DNA of 64,000 bases from NCBI RefSeq assembly GCF_000196015.1, contig NC_007971.2, positions 62,001 to 126,000 of the forward strand, in the 5' to 3' direction. The translations under genes and the position numbers were made by a program. This DNA is from Cupriavidus metallidurans CH34 (GTDB lineage Bacteria; Pseudomonadota; Gammaproteobacteria; Burkholderiales; Burkholderiaceae). The notes under the pieces are model-generated. The model did no database searches. It was not told where the DNA came from and saw only the letters and a program-made list of their open reading frames with translations. Below, in pieces: positions 1 through 7,698 of this stretch (position 1 is the first letter of the stretch; every line of letters starts with the position of its first letter).

Positions 1-766
1 AAAACTCGCGCAGCAAGTTGCTGCACTCCATCGGTTTTTCGAAGGTTGTCCAGTGACCGCAACCGGTCAGGACAAAGACGTTGGCGCCAGCGATGCGTTC
101 GCCCATGGACTGCACTGCAGCGGGCGGCGCAACACCGTCCTGGTCCCCCGTCACCAATAGCGTTGGGACGCTGATCTGTTCAACTCGCGCCGGCTGGGCC
201 GCCGCCAAGGCTTCGCAGCTTTGGGCGTAGCCTTCGGGAGGCTGACGCATCACACTTTCCCTGACCAACGCCAGTACAGCGGGTTGCTGCTCCTTCGTTT
301 CGCGGCTGGTCGCGCCGTTGACGATGGCATCGGCGATTTGCTGCATGCCGCTAATTCCCTCGCGAGCTAGCTGGGCCCTGGCATGAATGGCGGGCCTGCC
401 TTGCTCAGGCGGAGCCAGTAGGGGCCCGAACAAAGCTAGACTCCGAACCCGCTCAGGGAACGTCACTGCGAAGTGCTGGGCAATGATGGTTCCCAAGCTG
501 TGAGCAGCCACGTGAACCTGTTGCGCTGCGAGCGCATCCAGGGTCGTTGCGATCGCAGCGACGTAGCCTGCAATGGAGAGTGACTCGACGGGCAGCGCGG
601 AGCGTGCGCTTCCCGGAAGGTCGATTCGGATTACCTTGAAGCCTTCCATCGCGGGAAGGACCGGAGTCCAGGTGTTCGAAGATCCGCCAAGACCGTGGAT
701 GCACAGCAAAGGCTGGCCATCCCCGTAAATCTCGACGGCGAGGCCGTTGATCACTTCGGTCGCCAT
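1..766 (-). CDS. alpha/beta hydrolase, 3' end beyond left edge
   Basis: The reading frame starts at the ATG at 766 and runs off the left edge, so about 255 residues are visible and the C-terminus is missing. It has an alpha/beta-hydrolase layout: an oxyanion-hole HGLGG near residue 24, an AHSLGT nucleophile elbow with Ser90, an acid in GDQDG near 208-210, and a terminal GCGHW with His238. These fit esterases and enol-lactonases of the 3-oxoadipate lactonase type, but the substrate cannot be read. Its ATG overlaps the stop of the upstream gene by one base (TAATG), so the two are probably co-translated in a small catabolic operon. Confidence 0.8.
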   Translation of the reverse strand, partial: MATEVINGLAVEIYGDGQPLLCIHGLGGSSNTWTPVLPAMEGFKVIRIDLPGSARSALPVESLSIAGYVAAIATTLDALAAQQVHVAAHSLGTIIAQHFAVTFPERVRSLALFGPLLAPPEQGRPAIHARAQLAREGISGMQQIADAIVNGATSRETKEQQPAVLALVRESVMRQPPEGYAQSCEALAAAQPARVEQISVPTLLVTGDQDGVAPPAAVQSMGERIAGANVFVLTGCGHWTTFEKPMECSNLLREF

Positions 767-1644
767 TACTCCACCTCGTTGACCAGGGTGCCCAGGCCCG
801 TGATCTCAATGCGCATGACATCGCCGGCCTTTACAAACTTCGGCGGGTTGAAGCCAATGCCGACGCCTGCGGGGGTGCCTGTTGCGATGACATCGCCGGG
901 CTGCAGTTCGATGCCGGCAGAGAGAGTCTCAATAAGCGTGGGAATGTCGAAAATGAGCTGGCTGGTGTTGGAGTCCTGGCGCAGTTCGTCGTTGATCCAG
1001 CACTTCACTTCAAGATTTTCGACGTCGAGTTCATCTGCCGTGACGAGATACGGGCCCATTGGGCAGAAGCCGTCCAATGACTTGCCAAGGAACCACTGTC
1101 GGTGCGTCTTCTGCAGGTCGCGGGCGGTGAAGTCATTCACGATGGTGTAGCCGATGACATGCTTGTACGCCTCTTCCTTGCGGATCGCACGGCCAGCCTT
1201 GCCGATGACGACTGCCAGTTCTGCCTCGTAGTCTAGTTGCTTCGTCACGTTCGGGTGGCTCGGTACTTTCTTGCCCGGGCCGATGACCGTCGAGGCGGGC
1301 TTTGTAAAGACAACCGGCGCTTCCGGGGCGTGCTCACCCTCCTTGGCGCTGCTGTCGAAGCCGGATTTCGAGAATTCTTTCGCGTGCTCATGGTAGTTCT
1401 TGCCGACGCAGAAGATATTGCGGCGCGGCTGGTCGATCGGGGCGAGCACCGTCGCCTGCGAGAGGGGCTTGCCTTCGCCGGTGGGCGTCAAGCGGCCCTT
1501 AATTTCCGGGAAAACATGAACCAATTGGACCATGTCCCCGGTGAACCCAGAAACCAGATCCTGGAGCGGCCAATACTGCTGCGACTCAGTGTTTACCAGG
1601 GAAACGAGCTTCCCTTGCGCGGTTTGGAGCGTTGCAAATTTCAT
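766..1644 (-). CDS. fumarylacetoacetate hydrolase family protein
   Basis: A 292-residue protein of the FAH superfamily, whose members are divalent-metal-dependent hydrolases, hydratases or decarboxylases of acylpyruvate-like intermediates. The expected metal ligands are seen as DYEAEL (Glu140, Glu142) and NDFTARDLQ (Asp171), and the FAH core spans about 70-290. I chose the ATG at 1644 because an AGAGG ribosome site lies just upstream; an in-frame start at 1713 would only add a non-conserved leader running into the promoter. It lies between a hydrolase and a divergent FadR-type regulator, which suggests an inducible pathway for an aromatic or keto-acid compound. The exact substrate is unknown. 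Confidence 0.85.
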   Translation of the reverse strand: MKFATLQTAQGKLVSLVNTESQQYWPLQDLVSGFTGDMVQLVHVFPEIKGRLTPTGEGKPLSQATVLAPIDQPRRNIFCVGKNYHEHAKEFSKSGFDSSAKEGEHAPEAPVVFTKPASTVIGPGKKVPSHPNVTKQLDYEAELAVVIGKAGRAIRKEEAYKHVIGYTIVNDFTARDLQKTHRQWFLGKSLDGFCPMGPYLVTADELDVENLEVKCWINDELRQDSNTSQLIFDIPTLIETLSAGIELQPGDVIATGTPAGVGIGFNPPKFVKAGDVMRIEITGLGTLVNEVE

Positions 1645-1663
1645 GTCATCCTCTTCTGAAAGT

Positions 1664-1750
1664 GCCAAATTGGTCTGAACGTGGACCACAATGTAGTACC
1701 GAAAAAGAACCAAAGCAAGATATTTTGCGAAAAACTCCTGACCAATTGGT
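1664..1750. promoter_or_regulatory. candidate GntR-family operators between divergent genes
   Basis: Two related sequences flank the intergenic region: GCCAAATTGGTCTG at 1664-1677 and the perfect palindrome ACCAATTGGT at 1741-1750, which read on the minus strand continues as CAG. GntR/FadR regulators bind short palindromes of this kind, and the adjacent divergent gene encodes one. Binding is inferred. Confidence 0.45.
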
Positions 1751-1810
1751 ACTTCATGCTAGAATTTGTGCATTGAAAGTGACTGATAGCCTGGGAACCA
1801 AGGGTTAACC

Positions 1811-2506
1811 GTGAGCGAAATCGAAGTGAGCCAAGTGGTCCGCACCAATGGGGCGAAGGAGCTCGCCCGCTATCTGGTTGAGGAGATCAGCAATGGGACG
1901 TTAGCCGTGGGCATCAAGCTGCCGGCCGAGCGAGAACTCAGCGAAAGATTCAATGCTTCGCGTGGCGCCGTTCGACGGGTCCTGGGAGAGCTGAAAAGCC
2001 GTGGACTCATCACGCAAGTGGTCGGCAGCGGGACCTTTGTGGCCGCGGTGCCAGAGACAACTCCTGCGGCTGGCAAGGGCATTGGGGCGATCAGTCCTGC
2101 TGAGTTGATGCAGGCACGGCTCCTGATCGAACCCATGCTGCCGTCGCTAATAGTCCAGTACGGGACGCCGCAGGACTTCGCCCGCATGGACGAATGTATC
2201 GAGCGCTCAGAAGCGGCGAAGACGGTAGAGGAGTTTGAGCACTGGGACGGGGCTCTGCATGAAGCCCTTGCTGTGGCGACGCACAACAACTTCATTCGGC
2301 AGATTCTGGAGCTGGCCACGCAAGTTCGCGAGCAAGGCGAATGGGGGCGGCTGAAGCAACGTTCGCTAACCCCTGAACGGCGCACCACCTATGAGGACCA
2401 GCATCGGGCCCTGGTGAATGCCCTGAAGGACCGAGACGAGGCTACTGCGCGCCAAGTCATAGAGCAACACTTGCTGCAGATACAACGGAACTTGTTCGGA
2501 CGCTAA
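1811..2506 (+). CDS. GntR/FadR-family transcriptional regulator
   Basis: A 231-residue regulator with an N-terminal winged helix-turn-helix (about 12-75, containing LPAERELSERFNASRGAVRRV) and a C-terminal helical FCD ligand-binding domain (about 95-220). The start is a GTG at 1811. It is divergent from the FAH/hydrolase pair and probably controls it through the palindromes between them. FCD-domain regulators usually sense small organic acids; the effector here is not visible. Confidence 0.85.
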   Translation: MSEIEVSQVVRTNGAKELARYLVEEISNGTLAVGIKLPAERELSERFNASRGAVRRVLGELKSRGLITQVVGSGTFVAAVPETTPAAGKGIGAISPAELMQARLLIEPMLPSLIVQYGTPQDFARMDECIERSEAAKTVEEFEHWDGALHEALAVATHNNFIRQILELATQVREQGEWGRLKQRSLTPERRTTYEDQHRALVNALKDRDEATARQVIEQHLLQIQRNLFGR

Positions 2507-2747
2507 CCATCACCTAGCCAATTCACTACAGTGGGATCTTGCTCCTGTGGGGGCAATCGAACTGCGGTTGCAATACCAGAGTCGATGCACTTCTGCAGAG
2601 CGGGCACTCACTGCCTTTCAGGCACCGACCATGTGAATGGCAGCAAAGGGGCGTTCTGAGACTCTCACCCCCACCCGCAAATCTGGCGATGAGCCATATA
2701 AAAGCCACGTTCTTTATTACTTCTAGGCTTATGTGTCATTTCCGGCT

Positions 2748-2870
2748 TTATCCCGGCATGACCCCTTCTCCGGCCGCATACGCCGCCGAAGCCGTCAGGC
2801 TTCCCAGGCTAACCGCACACACGGCGGCAATGGTGTGCCTGAGCTTCTGGTTCTTCTGGAATTCCATCAT
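2748..2870 (-). CDS. possible small exported peptide or signal-peptide remnant
   Basis: A 40-codon frame downstream of the mer-associated genes on the same strand. It begins with tandem ATG codons after an AAGGAAA ribosome-site-like sequence and encodes a convincing signal peptide: a basic start, a hydrophobic stretch and an Ala-rich cleavage region SAAYAAG. Only a few residues follow before the stop, so it is either a tiny exported peptide or the first part of a gene whose remainder was lost. No family is recognised. The 240 bases between it and the GntR gene show nothing I can name. Confidence 0.35.
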   Translation of the reverse strand: MMEFQKNQKLRHTIAAVCAVSLGSLTASAAYAAGEGVMPG

Positions 2871-2954
2871 CCATTTTCCTTTCGTTTGAAGAGCTTTTTC
2901 CCAAAAACGTACGATGTCTCCGCCCCGCTTCGTGAGTGGCGCCAGCGCCGATGG

Positions 2955-3329
2955 TCACTGGCAGCAGCTCGGCTCCGTTTCCGGCACGGCCTCACCGCTG
3001 GTGAAGTCCTTGTAGGCTTTGAATGCCTTGAGCGCCCACATCTCGCCAACGCAGCCGCCCATCGTCGAGGCCACCGCCAGCACTTCGCCCATCTCCATCT
3101 CGGTCGCGCCCAGCTTCACCGCCTGCTGAACATAGAATTTAAAGCAGGGCTCGCAGCGTGCAGAAATGGCCCACAGCATCGCCGACAGCGCCTTGACACG
3201 AGCCGGTAGCGCGCCGTCCTTGAATATCGCTTCCTGCCGCATCTGTTTGATGTGGCGGGTGGTGTTGCCGGTCAGCTTGCCGAACTCGGCCAACAGGCCC
3301 AAGGCGGGATCAATGTCGATTTGGGACAT
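2955..3329 (-). CDS. carboxymuconolactone decarboxylase/AhpD-like protein
   Basis: A 124-residue all-helical protein with the CMD/AhpD signature CEPCFKFYV, a CxxC redox pair followed by a helix ending in a Gly-rich turn. It also has an unusual terminal CCQ with vicinal cysteines. It follows merP by 4 bases and shares its direction, so it is very probably the distal gene of the mer operon. A thiol-redox or mercury-handling role is inferred from the cysteines and position. Family assignment is firm; function is not. Confidence 0.75.
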   Translation of the reverse strand: MSQIDIDPALGLLAEFGKLTGNTTRHIKQMRQEAIFKDGALPARVKALSAMLWAISARCEPCFKFYVQQAVKLGATEMEMGEVLAVASTMGGCVGEMWALKAFKAYKDFTSGEAVPETEPSCCQ

Positions 3330-3333
3330 GACT

Positions 3334-3616
3334 TCACTCCTTTGACTGCACAGCGGATGGATAGCCTGCGTTCGTCGTAGCGTTGGTCAGCGCCTCCGCC
3401 TTGGCCTTGTCCGGGTCATCGGTGATGGTCGCGGTCTTTTTGTTGAAATCGACCTTGACCGCGCTAACACCTGAGACCTTCTCCAGCGATTTTTTTACCG
3501 TGACCGGACACAGCGAACAGGTCATGTTCTGCACGTCGAGGGTGACGGTCTTGGGGCGGGGCAGCGAGCGCTGCAAGAGGGAAAGCAGCGATGGCCACAA
3601 TCAACAATTTTCGCAT
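3334..3616 (-). pseudogene. merP: merP, periplasmic Hg(II)-binding protein, frameshifted in signal peptide
   Basis: The mature MerP domain is clear: NMTCSLCPVTVKKSL with the CxxC mercury-binding pair, ending TNAGYPSAVQ. A good signal peptide (MRKLLIVAIAAFPLAALAA) starts at the ATG at 3616 behind an AGGAAC ribosome site, but it lies in a different frame from the mature domain. Removing one base from the G runs at 3553-3561 would join them into a normal-length MerP. Alternative in-frame starts give no signal peptide. This is either a true inactivating insertion or a homopolymer sequence error. Confidence 0.7.
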
Positions 3617-3625
3617 GATGGTTCC

Positions 3626-3973
3626 TCAGTAGAACAGTGGTGCGAGCCACGGCACGGCCAGCAGACCGAGCACCAGCACGGCAACGATCCAGAAGGTGAG
3701 GCGCTGCCGGCTGCGCGTGCGCGGATCGGCGCAAGGCGTTCCAGCTGCGCAGACCTGCGGCATCAGGTAGAGCTTGCGGAAGGCCGCCCCGAAAAACACC
3801 ACGGTCAGGCCGATGAACAATGGGCGATACGGCTCCATCGCCGTCAAATTGCCTATCCATGTGCCGCTGACACCGAGCGCGAGAAGCACAAGCGGGCCGA
3901 CGCAGCAGACCGACGCGCCAAGGGCGGCCAATACGCCCGCGATTAGCGAGCCCTTGCCAGTCAGTTGTGCCAT
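3626..3973 (-). CDS. merT: mercuric transport protein MerT
   Basis: A 115-residue inner-membrane protein with three predicted helices. The first contains the vicinal Cys23-Cys24 pair (VCCVGP) that takes Hg(II) from MerP. A second pair, Cys75 and Cys81, lies in the cytoplasmic loop, as in MerT. It is the first gene after the mer promoter and is followed by merP and the AhpD-like gene. Because no merA is visible, Hg imported here would need a reductase encoded elsewhere. Confidence 0.92.
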   Translation of the reverse strand: MAQLTGKGSLIAGVLAALGASVCCVGPLVLLALGVSGTWIGNLTAMEPYRPLFIGLTVVFFGAAFRKLYLMPQVCAAGTPCADPRTRSRQRLTFWIVAVLVLGLLAVPWLAPLFY

Positions 3974-4007
3974 CGCAATCTCCTTGAACCTGTTTGCCCG
4001 AGTGTGA

Positions 4008-4038
4008 CTCTAAATCCCGTACCTGAGTACGGAGTCAA
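4008..4038 (-). promoter_or_regulatory. mer operator-promoter (MerR type, 19-bp spacer)
   Basis: Read on the minus strand: -35 TTGACT (4033-4038), a 19-bp spacer holding the dyad CCGTAC-TCAG-GTACGG (4017-4032), then -10 TTAGAG (4008-4013). The overlong spacer and the dyad between the hexamers are hallmarks of promoters that MerR activates by DNA distortion. It drives merT and overlaps the divergent merR promoter. Confidence 0.88.
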
Positions 4039-4050
4039 GAGGAGAGTTTG

Positions 4051-4449
4051 ATGGACGCGGAACTGACCATCGGCAAGCTGGCGGAAGCTGCCGGTGTGAA
4101 CATCGAAACGATCCGCTACTACCAGCGGCGCGGCCTGTTGGATGAACCACCGAAGCCTTTGGGCGGCCAGCGGCGCTACTCAGCCGAGTTGGCCGGACGT
4201 GTGCGTTTCATCAAGCGGGCGCAGGCGCTTGGCTTCACGTTGGACGAGGTAAGCGCACTGCTGGCGTTAGATTCGGCATGCGCATGTAGCAAGACGCGAG
4301 AGCTGGCATCCCGCAAGCTGGCCCTGATCAAACAAAAGATGGCGGATTTGGCCACTATGCAGCAAGTGCTGGACGCGTTGATTCAGCAGTGCGATGCCGG
4401 AAGCGTCGGGGCCGACTGCCCAATTATCGACGTGCTGGCCAGAGACTGA
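4051..4449 (+). CDS. merR: Hg(II)-responsive regulator MerR
   Basis: A 132-residue MerR-family regulator. The N-terminal winged helix includes NIETIRYYQRRGLL, followed by a dimerisation helix. Cys79, Cys114 and Cys123 match the three mercury ligands of MerR with the same spacings (35 and 9 residues); an additional Cys77 is present. The ATG at 4051 follows AGAGGAGAG. It is divergent from merT and overlaps the mer operator, so it represses without Hg and activates with Hg. Confidence 0.93.
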   Translation: MDAELTIGKLAEAAGVNIETIRYYQRRGLLDEPPKPLGGQRRYSAELAGRVRFIKRAQALGFTLDEVSALLALDSACACSKTRELASRKLALIKQKMADLATMQQVLDALIQQCDAGSVGADCPIIDVLARD

Positions 4450-4662
4450 CGGGCAGATGGCTATGATTGGGATGACGGAAGTGGTCGTGACCACGGTCAA
4501 GTCCCCAAGGGCAGGATGATTGGCGCGACCGTCGCGGTATGCTTAGCGTCGCCCGTGCAAGACACTAAATTTCCTTCGATACGCCGGCTGAGCGATTTCA
4601 TCATTCCGTTGCATTGACCGCCTGCAATCGGTCACTGGATTCCGAAAGGCAGGCGTGTCGTA

Positions 4663-4760
4663 ATGGCCGATCCAGACTGTTCCGGGAAGCAACTCATCAT
4701 CGCGGGCGTCGTCACAGAAGTCTGCGTGGCATTCCCAGCGTTGTCCGCGCTCGCTGGAAC
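4663..4760 (+). pseudogene. fragment of isochorismatase-family cysteine hydrolase
   Basis: About 30 codons match the core of YcaC-like isochorismatase-family hydrolases: QLIIAGVVTEVCVAFPALSA includes the nucleophile-cysteine segment GVVTEVC. Upstream and downstream sequence shows no continuation in any frame, so this is a degraded remnant. The rest of 4450-4877 holds nothing else I recognise. Confidence 0.6.
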
Positions 4761-4877
4761 CTGCCGGCGGGGGCGTACGCCTCGCAGGCTGCGGAGCATC
4801 GGATGCGAATTGCGCTTTGCGTCAGCCTCCGGGTTCGATCGAGGTCTCCTTTCCGGCCCCACCCTGATCTCCTTAGC

Positions 4878-7130
4878 TTAGTAACGGGCGTCCGATGGCT
4901 TTTTGTCCTTTGGCCAGTCTTTGACCTTGGCCGCAAAGTCCGGGCGCGGCATATGAGTGAAGTACTCCGCCACATCCACAGCTTCCTGATCAGTCAACCC
5001 ACCTTGCCCGAGCGGAAATTTATTGTGGAACGCAATCGGCATGTTGTTCTTCACAAACGCCGCCGCAGTATAGGTCCGGGCCATGCCGGCACCAATATTG
5101 AAGGACTGGTCACCCCAAAGCGGCGGATAAACGTAAGCGCCGTGTGCGTTGGTGATGCCCTCGCCGTTGGCGCCGTGGCACAGTGCGCATTGTGCGGTGT
5201 AGATCTTCCGGCCATTCTCTACATTGGGCACGATGGTCTTGTCGATCTTGCCCACACCACGTCCGGCCACCTTGTCCGCGGGCTTGGTCTCGCGTTTCAT
5301 CCAGTCAAAGTAGGCCACCATGGCTTTCATCTCTTCAGAATCCACCGGCAAAGGCTTACCGTGCATGGAGCGCTGGAAACAACCGTTGATACGCTCGGCG
5401 AGCGTAATCACCCTCCCGGCACGCGGCGCGTAGCTGGGGAAGAAGGCGGAGATGCCTACATATGGAGAGCCGTCGGCCACCGTGCCTGCATTCAGGTGGC
5501 AGCTTGCGCAGTTGAGCTTGTTACCCACATTCTTGGGCAGCAAGTTATGCGTATCGATGTTCAGGCGCGCCCCCAACACTAACTGCTTGGCATTGGGCTC
5601 CTTGAGCATGGCGGCCAGACGAGGCGTATCAAACTTGCTGGCATCCAGCTTCTTGATCTCCAGCTCCTTGCGCGTCTTGCTGACGTCGGCCGCCACAACG
5701 GGCTGCGCCTTGGCGTTCCCCCAGCTCTTGCGGGTGAAGTTCACAATGTCGGCAATTTCTCCATCGTCCAACCGTGCAAACGACGGCATGGTCAGTACCC
5801 GTGCATGGCTGACCGTCTGCGCCGTGGCAGAGCCGGTCAGCATGATGTGCAGCAGCGTGGCTGCACTGCTGTCGCTCAGCACGGGGTTGCCTGCCAGGGG
5901 CGGGAACACGTTGGGCACGCCGTCGCCGTTGCTTCGATGGCAATCGGCGCAGAACTGCAGATAGCCCAGTCCACCGCGGCTCGTGAACAAATCTGCCGGC
6001 TGGTCCGGAGAGCCCGCTGAACTCTGCGTGGCCAGGCTGGCTGTGCTCGAGCCGGGAGCAACAATCGCCGGAGCAGGCCCTTGCGCCACCTGCATCGGTT
6101 TGTCTTTGTCGCTGGAAGGCAAGGACCCGAGGTAGGTACCAACGGCCAGCAAATCGCTGTCCCTCATGTACTGCGTACTGTGCTGTACCACATCCACCAT
6201 GTTGCCCGAGACGATGCCATGGCGGTTGCGACCGGTCTTGAGCATTTCAGCCACGTCCTGCGGCGTCCAGAGGCTGCGCAGACTGAGGGCACGCCAGCCT
6301 TCCACGGTTTCACCCGCCAGAAAGTACTTGCCGCTGGCTCCGGCTTCGGTCATGGTCTTTTCCTGGAAACCAATGCCGCGCGGCGTATGGCAGGCACCGC
6401 AATGGCCCATGCCCTGTACGATGTAGGCGCCCCGGTTCCACGCCGGAGACTGCGACGCATCCGGCTGGAAAGGCTTGTCTTCCAGAAACGCCCATTTCCA
6501 AAAGGTGAGCCCCCAGCGCTGGTTGAAGGGAAACGACATGCCCAGCGGCTTGTTGGCCAGCTGTACCGGCGCCACGCCCTTCATCAGATAGACATACAGT
6601 GCCCGCATGTCCTCCGGCGTGGTCTTGGCGTAGGACGGATACGGCATGGCCGGATAGAGATTGTGGCCATCCGCAGCCACGCCCTTGCGCATCGCCCGGT
6701 CAAACTGCTCGAAGGTATAGCGCCCAATGCCTGTGGCGGCGTCCGGCGTGATGTTGGTCGAATACAGCGTACCGAACGGTGTCTTCAGCGGAAGCCCGCC
6801 TGCCATCGGCTTGGTCTTATCGCTGGTGTGGCATGCCACGCAATCACCCAGGCGGGCCACATAGCGCCCACGCTCCACTTGTGCGCGGGTGGCCTGGTCC
6901 ATGCCACTGGCATAGTTCGCCGGCAGGTCGTCAATCACCTGCGGCAACTGAGCATGCGCAGACGGAAGGGATTCAGCCGCCGGAGCGTGCGCTGCAGCCG
7001 CAGAAGCAGCAGAGGCCGGCGCGACAATGGACTGCGGCTGTTGCGCCTGCGCCCCCCACTGCAAGGTCGCCAATGCCGCAAATGCGATTGAGGCCGTTGT
7101 GATCTGCCAGAGATTCGTGCTTTTACGCAT
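4878..7130 (-). CDS. five-haem c-type cytochrome: ADH-type triheme plus TsdA-like diheme
   Basis: A 750-residue exported cytochrome when started at the ATG at 7130, which begins a typical signal peptide. Five CxxCH motifs occur at about residues 97, 244, 394, 541 and 648. The first three, with their spacing, resemble the triheme cytochrome subunit of membrane alcohol/gluconate dehydrogenases. The last two resemble the thiosulfate dehydrogenase TsdA/SoxA fold, including an INGCFQRSMHGKPL segment with Cys584 where TsdA has its Cys haem ligand. It therefore looks like a fusion of two cytochrome modules. No dehydrogenase subunit lies nearby. The role is periplasmic electron transfer; donor and acceptor are unknown. 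Confidence 0.75.
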   Translation of the reverse strand: MRKSTNLWQITTASIAFAALATLQWGAQAQQPQSIVAPASAASAAAAHAPAAESLPSAHAQLPQVIDDLPANYASGMDQATRAQVERGRYVARLGDCVACHTSDKTKPMAGGLPLKTPFGTLYSTNITPDAATGIGRYTFEQFDRAMRKGVAADGHNLYPAMPYPSYAKTTPEDMRALYVYLMKGVAPVQLANKPLGMSFPFNQRWGLTFWKWAFLEDKPFQPDASQSPAWNRGAYIVQGMGHCGACHTPRGIGFQEKTMTEAGASGKYFLAGETVEGWRALSLRSLWTPQDVAEMLKTGRNRHGIVSGNMVDVVQHSTQYMRDSDLLAVGTYLGSLPSSDKDKPMQVAQGPAPAIVAPGSSTASLATQSSAGSPDQPADLFTSRGGLGYLQFCADCHRSNGDGVPNVFPPLAGNPVLSDSSAATLLHIMLTGSATAQTVSHARVLTMPSFARLDDGEIADIVNFTRKSWGNAKAQPVVAADVSKTRKELEIKKLDASKFDTPRLAAMLKEPNAKQLVLGARLNIDTHNLLPKNVGNKLNCASCHLNAGTVADGSPYVGISAFFPSYAPRAGRVITLAERINGCFQRSMHGKPLPVDSEEMKAMVAYFDWMKRETKPADKVAGRGVGKIDKTIVPNVENGRKIYTAQCALCHGANGEGITNAHGAYVYPPLWGDQSFNIGAGMARTYTAAAFVKNNMPIAFHNKFPLGQGGLTDQEAVDVAEYFTHMPRPDFAAKVKDWPKDKKPSDARY

Positions 7131-7698
7131 ATGTACGCAATTTTTGATTGAAGCTGCCGCAGTGCTGGCGGCTACACAACACACGCTTCCGATGAGCATC
7201 AAGGACTAGCGCCCTCGATGCATTGCAATCGGTCCTTGCGTGTGCGCCATTAATGGCATCAATGTAGTGTATGGGCGCAGCGGGTGCCAACCCTTAACTT
7301 GTATCAACCTTCGTCCTGCGCAGCCGGCCAGCGAATGCGACGACCCTCAAACCAAGATGGACGACCGCGTCACATTGCGAGGCGGGCGCAGGGCGACCGC
7401 AGCACCTTGAAAGCTGCCGTAGAGGTGGTGGCGGATCGAGCGGCCGCCCAGGGTCTCGATTGTGTTGAAAAACTCGGCAGAAGCGGATCCCGCTGGGATT
7501 TCGTGGGTACCCGACCCCTCAACCGATCAGCGATCGTTCGATACAGGCCGATCCGAAGGGTCGAGTTTTCGCAGGCCGGGTGCGCTGACGGAGCAGATCA
7601 AGTTTTTCAACACAATCGGTCGTTCTGAGCCATCTGGCTTGGGTCGACCAGGCGCCGCCTCACCTGCACAACCGGTCCCCCGCCGGCCCGACCGATCG
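7131..7698. other. intergenic region with a MITE-like repeat
   Basis: No convincing gene is present. The only structure seen is the paired inverted repeat at 7457-7618. The rest is high-GC sequence without codon structure. Confidence 0.5.
7457..7618. repeat. MITE-like element with 18-bp perfect terminal inverted repeats
   Basis: CGATTGTGTTGAAAAACT at 7457-7474 is repeated exactly in inverted orientation at 7601-7618, enclosing 126 bp without a gene. Such a 162-bp unit is typical of a miniature inverted-repeat element or two facing IS ends. No unambiguous target duplication is seen. Confidence 0.55.

Noticed and set aside
4614..5582. Long open frame of over 300 codons on the plus strand
   Set aside because: It is antisense to the multihaem cytochrome, whose five haem motifs fix the real frame; its composition is Arg/His-rich and typical of a high-GC shadow.
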